Of a stretch of DNA of 64,000 nucleotides, positions 25,163 through 33,202 are shown piece by piece. Location of the stretch: positions 620,001 through 684,000 of the forward strand of contig NZ_CANMFD010000002.1 in the NCBI RefSeq assembly GCF_947496995.1, read 5' to 3'. The notes beneath the pieces were generated by a model. That model was not told the DNA's origin. It ran no database searches and saw only the letters and a program-made list of their open reading frames with translations. The position numbers and the translations under genes were made by a program. The number at the start of each line of letters is the position of its first letter. Within the stretch, counting starts at the first letter, position 1. Origin of the DNA: an uncultured Roseibium sp. GTDB lineage: Bacteria > Pseudomonadota > Alphaproteobacteria > Rhizobiales > Stappiaceae.

Positions 25163-26188
25163 TCAGTCCGCCTTTCCGGAAACCCCTGCGTCGGCGAAAG
25201 TCGCCATGCCGGAGTGCACTTCCGCAGCGGCCTTGGCAATGCCTGCCGCCAGAGCTGCCCCGGTTCCCTCGCCAAGACGCATACCGAAATCGAACAGGGC
25301 CTGTTTGCCCATATGCTCCAGAGCTTTCGCGTGGGCCTGTTCCGCCGAGACATGGGCGAACAGGCAGTGATCCAGTCCGGACGGGTCCATCGCATAGACC
25401 ACGGCCGCGGCAGCGGTGGTCACAAATCCGTCGACGATCACCGGCACGCGCTGCAACCGCGCGGCAATGATGAGACCGGCCATGGCGGCGATTTCCCGCC
25501 CGCCGGTCCTGCGCAGGATCTCCAGCGGATCCTTTTCGCCATTCAATCGGGCAACAGCCTCCTGAACCGCCTCCCGCTTGCGGGCCAGGCCTTCGTCGTC
25601 CACGCCGGTTCCCCGGCCGATCCAGTCCTCGGAGCGGCCACCGAACAGGGCGTTGAGGACGGCTGCGGCGACAGTCGTGTTGCCGATCCCCATTTCCCCC
25701 AGACAGATAAGGTCGATACCGCCGGCGAGAGCTTCCATGCCGTAAGCCATGGTCGCGGCGCAATTGGCCTCGTCCATGGCGTCTTCGCGCGTGATGCTGG
25801 GCGTGGGCATTTCGACTGCCAGATCGAACACCTTCAGACCCACATCGTAGGCCCGGCAGATCTGGTTGATGGCCGCGCCGCCGGCAGCGAAATTCTCCAC
25901 CATCTGGCGGTTGACCGAGCTTGGAAAGGCCGAGACACCTTCCTCCGCGACCCCGTGCGCGGTTGCGAAAATCGCGACCATCGGCCGGGTGATCTTCGGC
26001 GGGGCGTTCCCCGACCACGCCGCCAGCCACTCGGCGATATCCTCAAGACGTCCCAGGGAACCGGCAGGCTTCGTCAGCTGAGCGTCGCGCGCCTTCACCT
26101 TCCCCACCGCCTCATCATCCGGACCCGGCATCGACTTGACCAGGTTGCGGATATCTTCGAAGGGAAGCGCGGTGTCGGAAAGGGACAT
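25163..26188 (-). CDS. cobT: Nicotinate-nucleotide:dimethylbenzimidazole phosphoribosyltransferase
   Basis: The 341-residue enzyme matches CobT (called CobU in some alphaproteobacteria). Conserved blocks are the early QLTKPAGSLGRLEDIA, SAFPSSVNRQMVENFAAGGAAINQ, GEMGIGNTT and the C-terminal LGEGTGAALA with a Glu near the active site. It makes alpha-ribazole phosphate, the lower-ligand nucleotide of cobalamin. It is divergent from cobS over a 132-bp gap; both genes serve nucleotide-loop assembly. It is convergent with the kinase gene (21 bp). Confidence 0.95.
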   Translation of the reverse strand: MSLSDTALPFEDIRNLVKSMPGPDDEAVGKVKARDAQLTKPAGSLGRLEDIAEWLAAWSGNAPPKITRPMVAIFATAHGVAEEGVSAFPSSVNRQMVENFAAGGAAINQICRAYDVGLKVFDLAVEMPTPSITREDAMDEANCAATMAYGMEALAGGIDLICLGEMGIGNTTVAAAVLNALFGGRSEDWIGRGTGVDDEGLARKREAVQEAVARLNGEKDPLEILRRTGGREIAAMAGLIIAARLQRVPVIVDGFVTTAAAAVVYAMDPSGLDHCLFAHVSAEQAHAKALEHMGKQALFDFGMRLGEGTGAALAAGIAKAAAEVHSGMATFADAGVSGKAD

Positions 26189-26320
26189 GGATTTCAGGTT
26201 CCCGGTCTGGATCTTAAAGTGGTAGAGCCTCTACGGTCCGGCACCCTGCCGGCCATTGGTCTCGCTAAGCCGCCGATCTATAATGAGGCTTTGCGAAAAC
26301 TCAAGCGCAGGACCGGCCCG

Positions 26321-27193
26321 ATGAACCGTGAAACCGACCAAACGCCTGATAGTGAGGCCAAATCCGGCGCGGACAAAACTTGGGATCAAGTCGGGGACCG
26401 GCTTGAGGGCCTGACGGAATTTGCAGCGGACACCGCCGCCTGCGTGCGATTCTTCTCCCGCTTGCCCGTGCCGCGGATTAACGCTGTGGACGATCCGGCG
26501 GCCGCACCCGATTTTGCCCGAATCGCCCGGGCCGCCCCGCTGGCCGGGTTCGTCATCGCCCTTCCCGCCGCCGGATGCGGCCTGCTGCTGGGATATACGC
26601 TTCTGCCCGGACTTGCCGTAGCCGCGCTTGTCGCGGCGCTGCTGGCGATCACCACCGGCGCGCTGCACGAAGACGGACTGAGCGACGTCGCCGACGGATT
26701 TTTCGGCGGAGCAACCCGTGACAGGCGCCTGGAGATCATGAAGGACAGCCGCATCGGCGCGTTCGGCGCCCTCGCGCTGGTGCTTTCCACAGTCCTGCGT
26801 GTCGCGCTTCTGGCGGCGCTCTGGCAGCGGTTCGGACCTGCCGAAGCTGCACTCCTGTTTTTGTGCGGCGAGGCACTCAGCCGCACGCTGCTTGTCTGGC
26901 AATGGCAGATCCTGCCGTTGGCGCGCCCGGAAGGTCTGGCGGCAAGGTTCGGCAAGCCGGAGGAAAAAACGGTCCATCTGGCGGCCCTGGTGACGATCCC
27001 TGTGCTGATCCCGGCAGCGTTGTTACTTTCCTTAGCGGCATTTTCTCTCGCTTGTGTGTTTGCAGCCGCTGCCAGCTATGCTACCGGTCGCTTGGCGCGC
27101 GCCAAGATCGGCGGCGTCACCGGGGATGTCCTCGGAGCCATGCAACAACTCGCCGGGCTTGGTTTCCTGCTGGGTGTGCTGATGGTTCCATAG
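26321..27193 (+). CDS. cobS: Adenosylcobinamide-GDP ribazoletransferase (cobalamin synthase)
   Basis: From ATG 26321 the product has 290 residues, an integral membrane protein with about 7 helices. The signatures are FFSRLPVP, the metal-binding TGALHEDGLSDVADGFFGG, and DSRIGAFGALALVL. It joins adenosylcobinamide-GDP with alpha-ribazole to form cobalamin. The N-terminus carries about 30 hydrophilic residues not usual in the family, so the start may lie further in. A longer upstream frame is not credible. The divergent partner cobT makes the ribazole precursor. I see no cobalamin riboswitch in the 132-bp intergenic gap. Confidence 0.93.
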   Translation: MNRETDQTPDSEAKSGADKTWDQVGDRLEGLTEFAADTAACVRFFSRLPVPRINAVDDPAAAPDFARIARAAPLAGFVIALPAAGCGLLLGYTLLPGLAVAALVAALLAITTGALHEDGLSDVADGFFGGATRDRRLEIMKDSRIGAFGALALVLSTVLRVALLAALWQRFGPAEAALLFLCGEALSRTLLVWQWQILPLARPEGLAARFGKPEEKTVHLAALVTIPVLIPAALLLSLAAFSLACVFAAAASYATGRLARAKIGGVTGDVLGAMQQLAGLGFLLGVLMVP

Positions 27194-27227
27194 GTCACCG
27201 GAACCCGTTTCGAGGCGGAACCTGCCG

Positions 27228-28415
27228 ATGGTATCGATTTACCGGCTTCCAATGATGCGCGTGCTGATGGTGCTGACGGCCTGTGCCGTGCTGCTCGGCG
27301 GTTGTTCCGGCCGGCCGGAAGTCGGCGCGCTGGCACTCAATTCGGATGCTGCCGAAGGCGCCCGGGCCCATGACATCTTCATCGTCGCCACCCGGGCGCG
27401 CGATGACCGGCCGGACACCTATTTCAGCGGCGAGCGCTCTGTCGAGGTCAACTACGCCGAAGCGCGGATCTCAGTTCCGCCGACGCACAAGCCCGGCATC
27501 ATCGAGTGGCCGGCCAGCCTTCCGGGCGATCCAGGCACCGATTTCGTCGCCCGAAGCGCCGGCTACCTGCCCTCCGCCCAGGCTTTCAAATCCCGGATCA
27601 ATCAGGAACTTGCAAAGCGGCCGCGCGGCAAGAAAGAAGTCTTCCTGTTCATTCACGGCTACAACACGCTGTTCGCCGAGAGCCTCTATCGTCTCACCCA
27701 GTTCGCCCACGATTCGAACAACGGCGCTGTCCCGGTGCTTTTCACCTGGGCTTCACGCGGCAAACTCAGGGATTACCTTTACGACCTGAACAGCGCCGCC
27801 ATCGCCCGCGACGCGCTGGAAAAGACCTTGCTCGAACTTGCGAACAGCGACGCCGACGAAATCAGTATCCTCGCCCATTCCATGGGCAACTATCTCCTGA
27901 TGGAAACCATCCGCCAGATGCCGCCGTCGCTGCGACACAAGATCCAGAAAAAGATCCATTACGTGGTTCTGGCGGCCCCGGATATCGATATCGACCTGTT
28001 CAAGTCGCACCTGCGCAGGCTCGGCAAGGTCGACAAGCCGTTCGTCGTCATCGTTTCCGCCGATGACCGGGCCTTGCGCCTGTCGCGCGCCCTGTCCGGC
28101 GGCGTGGACCGGCTCGGCGCCTTCTCCGACGATGAGGAACTGACCAAACTCGGCGCCATCGTCATCGATGTGACCGACCTTGAGGCGGAGGATTCCGCGC
28201 ATCACTCCAAATACGCGATCCTCGCCGAATTCGCTCCCGAACTTCAGCGCGCCTTCGCGAACGGCAGCCTGACCAGCGAATCCAGCATCGACGGCACACG
28301 CACCTTCGGCGGAGACCTCGGCACTTTCGTCGGAAACACCGCGCAAGCGGCGGTCACCCTGCCGATCCGGATCATTGCAGCCCCGGTCGTCCTCGCCACA
28401 GGCGGCAGCCTTTGA
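27228..28415 (+). CDS. Alpha/beta-hydrolase (DUF900) lipoprotein
   Basis: The 395-residue protein starts with a lipoprotein signal whose lipobox is LLGGC at Cys26, so it should be lipid-anchored. The DUF900 hydrolase core has LFIHGYNTLFAESLYRL (about 140-156), the nucleophile elbow AHSMG with Ser218, and APDIDIDLF; the distal His lies in a later segment. Substrate unknown; family members are esterase-like envelope proteins in alphaproteobacteria. ATG 27228 is used, but an in-frame ATG at 27252 would also keep the lipobox. It is 34 bp downstream of cobS, possibly by coincidence. Confidence 0.86.
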   Translation: MVSIYRLPMMRVLMVLTACAVLLGGCSGRPEVGALALNSDAAEGARAHDIFIVATRARDDRPDTYFSGERSVEVNYAEARISVPPTHKPGIIEWPASLPGDPGTDFVARSAGYLPSAQAFKSRINQELAKRPRGKKEVFLFIHGYNTLFAESLYRLTQFAHDSNNGAVPVLFTWASRGKLRDYLYDLNSAAIARDALEKTLLELANSDADEISILAHSMGNYLLMETIRQMPPSLRHKIQKKIHYVVLAAPDIDIDLFKSHLRRLGKVDKPFVVIVSADDRALRLSRALSGGVDRLGAFSDDEELTKLGAIVIDVTDLEAEDSAHHSKYAILAEFAPELQRAFANGSLTSESSIDGTRTFGGDLGTFVGNTAQAAVTLPIRIIAAPVVLATGGSL

Positions 28416-28428
28416 CACCGCTTTTTAA

Positions 28429-28537
28429 AGCATGTCGCGTTCAAGCGGATTTGTGAATCAGGGAAGATGCTCGAGGCAGCGTTTGCATTGCAAATGCGTT
28501 CGGGCGCCTTCCTGAATTCTGTTAAACGCAACATGCT
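28429..28537. repeat. Imperfect palindromic intergenic repeat
   Basis: Outer arms AGCATGTCGCGTT (28429-28441) and AACGCAACATGCT (28525-28537) pair at 12 of 13 positions. Inside, GAATCAGGGAAG pairs imperfectly with CTTCCTGAATTC, and a TTTGCA/TGCAAA pair sits at the centre. It lies between the lipoprotein and DUF1289 genes. A related piece (CGCGTTCAAGC) occurs at about 9115-9125 after moeA, so this looks like a dispersed REP-type repeat. Confidence 0.6.
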
Positions 28538-28600
28538 CCAGCGCAAGTTTGAGCCATCTTTTGTCTTGGCAAAGCCACATTCAAGCGCCATATCGGCCTG

Positions 28601-28786
28601 ATGCAGTCACCTTGTACTAAAATCTGCCAGATCGACCGGGAAAACGGCCTTTGCACCGGCTGTCTTCGCACGCTCGACGAGATCGCCGGCTGGGCGGGCT
28701 ACAGCGAGATCGAACGACTGGAGATCCTGGCGGATCTCGACAGGCGCCGTGGCAGCCAGGACTCTGGCACGGACACGGGCGCATGA
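28601..28786 (+). CDS. DUF1289 domain-containing small protein
   Basis: The 61-residue protein begins MQSPCTKICQIDRENGLCTGCLRTLDEIAGW, printed here as the family pattern of four cysteines (Cys5, Cys9, Cys18, Cys21) that probably bind a metal or Fe-S centre, followed by the W-x-x-Y/E-R block. DUF1289 function is unknown. Its stop overlaps the next start as ATGA, so it is coupled to the membrane protease gene, a pairing that may indicate shared function. Confidence 0.88.
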   Translation: MQSPCTKICQIDRENGLCTGCLRTLDEIAGWAGYSEIERLEILADLDRRRGSQDSGTDTGA

Positions 28787-29496
28787 GACACCCGAAGCAG
28801 CTTCGCGGACTGGTCACCGCCGTCCTGGTGATCGTCATGGCCGTGGCCGCGTTCTATTTCTTTTTCGGCGATCCGACCGATCCTGAAAACGTCAACTTCG
28901 ACAGCAGCGGACCGCGGATCGTGGCCCTGTCCGCCCTCGCCTTCGTGTTCATCGCAAGTTTCCTGTTCGGACAGCCGAAAGTGCGTGAAATCATTCATGG
29001 CACGGTGTTCTGGGGCGGCCTCGGCCTTGTACTGGTCGTCGGCTACACCTACCGCGCCGACCTGGTGCAGGCCGGCTACCGCGTGCTTGGCGCGCTCGCC
29101 CCGGGAATGGCTGTCTCGCAACCGGACGGCTCGATCCTGATCGTGCGCGATGCGACAGGTCATTTCGTCGTCGACGGGCGCACCAATGGCAAGCGAACAC
29201 AGTTCCTGCTCGATACCGGGGCAAGCGCTGTCGTGCTGACCTTCGAGGATGCGCGCCGCGCCGGATACAGGGCCGAGGACCTGTCCTTCACCGTGCCGGT
29301 CTCCACCGCAAACGGCCGCACACTCGTTGCGCCGGTGAAGATCGACACGATCACCATCGGGGACCACACATTGCGTGATATCCGCGGCTTCGTCGCCCGT
29401 CAGGGCACTCTGGACGGAAGTCTTCTGGGCATGACCGCGCTCGACCGGCTGCAAAGCTGGCGGATCGAGGGCGACAAATTGATCATCACGCCCTGA
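28783..29496 (+). CDS. Retropepsin-like (clan AA) membrane aspartic protease
   Basis: The 237-residue protein has three hydrophobic segments (about 8-28, 46-62, 74-90) and then a C-terminal retropepsin-like domain whose active-site motif is FLLDTGASAVVLT with Asp144. This is the TIGR02281-type bacterial aspartic protease, which is thought to act as a homodimer because each chain gives one aspartate. The protease domain probably faces the periplasm. Target unknown. The ATG overlaps the DUF1289 stop by 4 bp. Confidence 0.88.
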   Translation: MRHPKQLRGLVTAVLVIVMAVAAFYFFFGDPTDPENVNFDSSGPRIVALSALAFVFIASFLFGQPKVREIIHGTVFWGGLGLVLVVGYTYRADLVQAGYRVLGALAPGMAVSQPDGSILIVRDATGHFVVDGRTNGKRTQFLLDTGASAVVLTFEDARRAGYRAEDLSFTVPVSTANGRTLVAPVKIDTITIGDHTLRDIRGFVARQGTLDGSLLGMTALDRLQSWRIEGDKLIITP

Positions 29497-29522
29497 CCTC
29501 AGTGCCTCGCGGCAAGCGTTGG

Positions 29523-30587
29523 TTATTCGGCCGCCTCGGCCGTCACATCCGCAGGGCTGACAGCCGCAAGCGCCTTTTCGACAACTTCAAGACCGGCGCC
29601 GGGCCGGATCGCCTCGACGGTGAGAATGCGCCGCCAGGAGCGTGCGCCCGGCTGGCAGTGGAACAGCCCCAGCATATGCCGCGTCATATGGGAAAGCTTC
29701 ACACCCCGGCTCAGTTGCTCTTCCATGTAGGCCGTATACGCCCGTACAGCCTCGAAAGGCGAAATGTCCGGCAGATTGCCGTCGTAAAGCCTCCTGTCGA
29801 CCTCACCCAGTATCCGCGGTGTGTGATAGGCAGCGCGGCCGAACATGACGCCGTCGAGGGTTTCCAGAAACGGCTCCGCCTGATCGAGGCTCTGCAGGCC
29901 GCCGTTGAGGCCGATGAACCGGTAAGGCAGCCGCGCCTTCAGCCGCAGCACCCGCTCGTAGTCCAGCGGCGGAACATCGCGGTTCTGCTTCGGGCTCAGC
30001 CCCTGCAGCCAGGCCTTTCTTGCATGCACCCACAGCGCGTCGGCGCCGGCGTCAAAGACAGCGTCGGCCATCCGGTCCAGCGCCTCTTCCGGGTCCTGGT
30101 CATCGACCCCTATGCGGCATTTGACCGTGACCGAAATATCCACCGCCGCCTTCATCGCCGCGACACAGGCCGCCACCAGCTCCGGTTCGTGCATCAGGCA
30201 GGCTCCGAAACGGCCGGACTGGACCCGGTCGGAGGGACAGCCGACGTTGATGTTGACCTCATCGTAACCGAAGTCCGCAACGATCCGCGCCGCCTCCGCC
30301 ATCTCCGCCGGATCCGATCCTCCGAGCTGGCAGGCAAGCGGATGCTCAAGATCCGAAAACCCGAGCAGATGCTCCCGGTCGCCATGGATCACCGCTCCCG
30401 TCGTCACCATCTCCGTATACAGCAGCGCATGGCGGGTCAGATGCCGGTGAAACGCACGGCAATGCCGATCCGTCCACTCCATCATCGGGGCGACGGAGAA
30501 GAGCGGGTGCTTGTAGATATTGTCTGCTTCTGGTTCCAACACGAACGCGATTGCCTTGTTCCGGTTTTGGCGCGCCCTGCGTTTCAT
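29523..30587 (-). CDS. dusA: tRNA-dihydrouridine synthase A
   Basis: From ATG 30587 the product has 354 residues; a GTG at 30635 is an alternative start. It is a flavin TIM barrel with PLFSVAPMMEWTDRHCR, the catalytic Cys in NVGCPSDRVQ, the VKCRIGVDD block and HARKAWLQGLSPKQNRD, which is specific to DusA. DusA reduces uridines 20/20a in the D-loop of tRNAs with NADPH via FMN. The Dus C-terminal helical domain is present. The gene stands alone, convergent with the protease gene. Confidence 0.94.
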   Translation of the reverse strand: MKRRARQNRNKAIAFVLEPEADNIYKHPLFSVAPMMEWTDRHCRAFHRHLTRHALLYTEMVTTGAVIHGDREHLLGFSDLEHPLACQLGGSDPAEMAEAARIVADFGYDEVNINVGCPSDRVQSGRFGACLMHEPELVAACVAAMKAAVDISVTVKCRIGVDDQDPEEALDRMADAVFDAGADALWVHARKAWLQGLSPKQNRDVPPLDYERVLRLKARLPYRFIGLNGGLQSLDQAEPFLETLDGVMFGRAAYHTPRILGEVDRRLYDGNLPDISPFEAVRAYTAYMEEQLSRGVKLSHMTRHMLGLFHCQPGARSWRRILTVEAIRPGAGLEVVEKALAAVSPADVTAEAAE

Positions 30588-30695
30588 ATTTCTGGCCAGG
30601 TTGCAATACTTGGCGGGTGCGAAACGTTTACGCACGGCTCCTGACGGCGTAACGGGAAAATACGCTGAAATTATAGCTGCGCAGTGGCATCCGGC

Positions 30696-31172
30696 TCACC
30701 CCTGCCGCGCTATCAGCAAGATGCCATGGGCGACGAGAGCCGGTTTTTCGCTGGCCTGAAGTTCGCTGGCCTGAAGTTCGATGGTCGAGCGCAGTTCAAT
30801 GCGGGCGCCGGTTCCTTTCGCGGTGGCGCCGATGACCTGCTGGTGCAGGCGGATGTTCGAGCCGACGGGCACCGGGGCGGTGAAACGGACGGTCTCATAG
30901 CCGTAGTTCAGGCCGGCGCCGCGCTTTTCGATGCGGAAGAGCTGGCGCTGCAGACGGGGGATCAATCCCAGCAGGAAGAGCCCGTGTGCGATCGTGCGGC
31001 CGTCCGGCTGCTCGCGCGCAGCCCGCGCGACGTCGACATGGATCCAGTGGTCGTCGCCGGTCAACTCGGCATAGGCATCGATCTGCTGCTGCGTGATCTC
31101 CATCCAGTCCGTCACACCGAGGTCGGCCCCTGCGTGACGCGCGAAATCCAATGGTTCGACCAGGTTCAGCAT
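30696..31172 (-). CDS. MaoC-family hotdog dehydratase
   Basis: The 158-residue protein matches (R)-hydratase/MaoC-type single hotdog enzymes, with the catalytic Asp/His pair in the hydratase motif (TGDDHWIHVD, about residues 38-47) and the IAHGLFLLGLIPRL helix. It would add water to an enoyl-CoA. Near the C-terminus the sequence repeats LQASE, because a 15-bp unit is tandemly duplicated at 30751-30780. It is divergent from the tartrate-dehydratase-like genes across a shared regulatory region and probably belongs to the catabolic island. Confidence 0.87.
   Translation of the reverse strand: MLNLVEPLDFARHAGADLGVTDWMEITQQQIDAYAELTGDDHWIHVDVARAAREQPDGRTIAHGLFLLGLIPRLQRQLFRIEKRGAGLNYGYETVRFTAPVPVGSNIRLHQQVIGATAKGTGARIELRSTIELQASELQASEKPALVAHGILLIARQG
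30751..30780. repeat. Perfect 15-bp tandem duplication within the MaoC gene
   Basis: CTGGCCTGAAGTTCG occurs twice in tandem at 30751-30765 and 30766-30780, keeping the frame and adding five residues (LQASE repeated). It looks like a recent slip-type duplication in a surface loop near the C-terminal strand. Confidence 0.85.
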
Positions 31173-31222
31173 TGCGATCTCCTCCCTTTGGCCAACGTAT
31201 GCGCGGCCATTAAAATCATTAG

Positions 31223-31233
31223 ATCATAATTAT
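31223..31233. promoter_or_regulatory. Candidate regulator site ATCATAATTAT (copy 1)
   Basis: The 11-mer lies inside an A/T-rich patch just upstream of the maoC start. The identical 11-mer recurs at 36420-36430 before the first CaiB gene, and a related AATCATAA at 45032-45039 precedes gntR. Repeated A/T-rich sites ahead of separate transcription units of one gene cluster suggest a common regulator. Confidence 0.4.
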
Positions 31234-31346
31234 ATATCTTTTAAGCCGCAGGCAATCGATGCGCTTCCCGCAAGCAGCGCCTACTACCCGGACAGTCGTG
31301 ACGGCAGCACAGCCGCCCAATGCGGCGCAAAAGTAAAATCAATATA

Positions 31347-31400
31347 AAGTCATATAATTGACTTTTATAGGTTTGCCTCTTAGCCTTGAGACAATCCCGG
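31347..31400 (+). promoter_or_regulatory. Promoter/operator block of the tartrate-dehydratase operon
   Basis: AAGTCATATAATTGACTTTT (31347-31366) contains an AAAGTCA/TGACTTT inverted repeat over a TTGACT -35 element (31358-31363). A weak TAGCCT -10 follows at 31381 and GACAATCCCGG at 31390-31400. A 20-mer matching at 17 of 20 positions and the same 11-mer at the same 43-bp offset occur at 39975-40028. A repressor bound here would block the -35. Confidence 0.6.
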
Positions 31401-31476
31401 CTCCCGGCCGGGTTCCACGCCGTTTACCGCCCGAACGCGCAATCGCCGCGTTTCCAGCCGAGGCCAGTTCGCCGCC

Positions 31477-32346
31477 ATGCCAATAACCGACGACATGATC
31501 ATCGAAGCCACCGGAGAACTTTATTCCCGGTCGCTCAGGAAAGTTCCCGAAGATGCGAAGGCAGCCCTGGCCGCCGCCATGGAGACGGAAACGAACGAAA
31601 CCGCGCGGCAGACCCTCAAGCTTCAGCTCAAAAGCGCCGAGATGGCCGAAAACAAGGACACTTTCGTGTGCTCCGACAGCGGCGTGCCTGTCTATTTCGT
31701 CAAGGTCGGCAGCAAGGCGGAGCTTGCGTGCGATTTCAAGGCCTCGATCCGCAAGGGCTATGAAACCCTCGTGGAGACCATCGAGCCGCCGCTCCTGAAA
31801 CATGTCACCAACCCGATTACGCTGGAACGCGGGTATCACGGCAAGGACATGCCGATCGTTTCTTATGATTTCGAGAGCGGCGCCGATTATGTCGAGATGG
31901 TCTGCTCCCCCAAAGCGCTCGGGTCCGGCCGCTGGGCGGCGTTGGAGCTCTTCACCTTTCCCACCCTTGAACAGATCGAGACCTATATCCTGGATGTGGC
32001 GATCAAGGCCGGTGCTCAGCATTGCCCGCCTGTCCTCATGGGTGTCGGCATCGGCGGAACCTTCGACCATTGCGCGGGCCTTGCCAAGAAACAGACCCTG
32101 CGGCCAATTGGCGAGAAGAACCCGGACCCGGTGCTGGCGGCGATGGAGGCCAGGCTGACGAAGGCGATCAACGGGCTCGGCTTCGGGCCGATGGGCACAG
32201 GCGGCGACACGACAGTCCTGGGCGTGCATGTGGATTTTTCGAGCGGACACGGCTTTACCCCCGTCGCCGTGTGCTTCAACTGCTGGATCAACCGCCGCGC
32301 CCGGGTGCGGATCTGGGGAGACGGACGGATGGAGTGGTCGGAATGA
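31477..32346 (+). CDS. L-tartrate dehydratase / class I fumarate hydratase alpha subunit
   Basis: The 289-residue protein matches the N-terminal domain of class I fumarases as a separate subunit (TtdA-like). The 4Fe-4S ligands are likely Cys65 (TFVCSDSG), Cys183 (HCPPVLMGVGIGGTFDHC) and Cys266 or Cys269 (VCFNCW). Such two-subunit enzymes dehydrate tartrate, fumarate/malate or mesaconate-type substrates. The beta subunit follows with a 4-bp overlap. Next to a tripartite tricarboxylate transporter this suggests handling of an imported hydroxylated dicarboxylic acid. The actual substrate is not resolved by sequence alone. Confidence 0.88.
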   Translation: MPITDDMIIEATGELYSRSLRKVPEDAKAALAAAMETETNETARQTLKLQLKSAEMAENKDTFVCSDSGVPVYFVKVGSKAELACDFKASIRKGYETLVETIEPPLLKHVTNPITLERGYHGKDMPIVSYDFESGADYVEMVCSPKALGSGRWAALELFTFPTLEQIETYILDVAIKAGAQHCPPVLMGVGIGGTFDHCAGLAKKQTLRPIGEKNPDPVLAAMEARLTKAINGLGFGPMGTGGDTTVLGVHVDFSSGHGFTPVAVCFNCWINRRARVRIWGDGRMEWSE

Positions 32347-32975
32347 GCGTGACGGAGCATGAGCTGACGCTGCCCCTCAGCCAGGAGGCGGCGCAAAAGC
32401 TGAACCTCGGAGATTTCGTCTATCTGACGGGGGAAATCTTCGCCACTGCGGGCCTTCCGACTCACGACCGGCTGCTGAAGTGCCTGGAGGGCGCCGAACC
32501 CCTGCCGTTCGACATGAGCGGGAGCGCACTCTTTCATCTTGGCAGCCTGAACGAGGAAGCCGAGGACGGTACGCTCAGCATTGTCTACATGAACCCGACG
32601 ACGAGCACCCGCTTCAACGGACATATGCCCCGCCTCATCCCCGGACTTGGCCTGCGCGCAACCGGCGGCAAGGGCGGGCTGGATGCGGCATGTGCACGCG
32701 CCATGGCGGAAAACGGCTGCGTCTATCTGTCGTTTCTGGGGGGCGGCGCTCCGATTATCACGGCCGGGATCCGCAAGGTCACCGGGATCGGCTGGCCGGA
32801 AATGATCTCGCACTACCGGATCGTCCGGATTGAGGTCGAACGCCTTGGCCCCCTGACCGTCGGCATCGATGCCCGGGGCAACAGCATCTACGACCGGACC
32901 TCGCAAGCATCGCTCGGAAAGCGCGCGTCGATCCTGGACGAGATGCGCGCCGAGCGCGACAGCTTCGAGGGCTGA
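32343..32975 (+). CDS. L-tartrate dehydratase / class I fumarate hydratase beta subunit
   Basis: The 210-residue protein is the C-terminal (swivelling) domain of class I fumarases as a separate chain (TtdB-like). It has LNLGDFVYLTGEIFATAGLPTHDRLL, printed as two adjoining blocks, and GGKGGLDAACARAM around the catalytic region. It forms an alpha2beta2 enzyme with the preceding subunit, overlapping its stop as ATGA. A 227-bp gap with A/T-rich sequence separates it from the transporter gene tctC. Confidence 0.88.
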   Translation: MSVTEHELTLPLSQEAAQKLNLGDFVYLTGEIFATAGLPTHDRLLKCLEGAEPLPFDMSGSALFHLGSLNEEAEDGTLSIVYMNPTTSTRFNGHMPRLIPGLGLRATGGKGGLDAACARAMAENGCVYLSFLGGGAPIITAGIRKVTGIGWPEMISHYRIVRIEVERLGPLTVGIDARGNSIYDRTSQASLGKRASILDEMRAERDSFEG

Positions 32976-33202
32976 ACGGGCGATCGTGGAAGGCCGGGCG
33001 GCAGGAAAGCCCCCTGCAAAACCCGACGTCAGATACGGCCACGAGATTTCGCCCAATAGATCGGCGGTCAATCCTGTCGGCGTTGAGGGCAAGAAAAAAC
33101 TTGCGCCGCAGATGAAAAAAGTTAAAAACTATATTACTAGCTTTATGAAGTCGCCTTGAAATCAGGCGGCTATCATCGAGCTTGAACTGGGAGGTTTACC
33201 AT

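Larger units (their letters stand above)
31173..31476. other. Divergent regulatory region of maoC and tartrate-dehydratase genes
   Basis: No gene is seen in these 304 bp. It contains an A/T-rich palindromic patch with ATCATAATTAT at 31223-31233 (towards maoC) and a second regulatory block at 31347-31400 (towards the right). The latter is shared with the hydrolase promoter at 39975-40028. Confidence 0.6.

Noticed and set aside
26189-26320. Possible cobalamin riboswitch between cobT and cobS
   Set aside because: The gap is only 132 bp and I see no conserved B12-box or the multi-stem layout such a switch needs.
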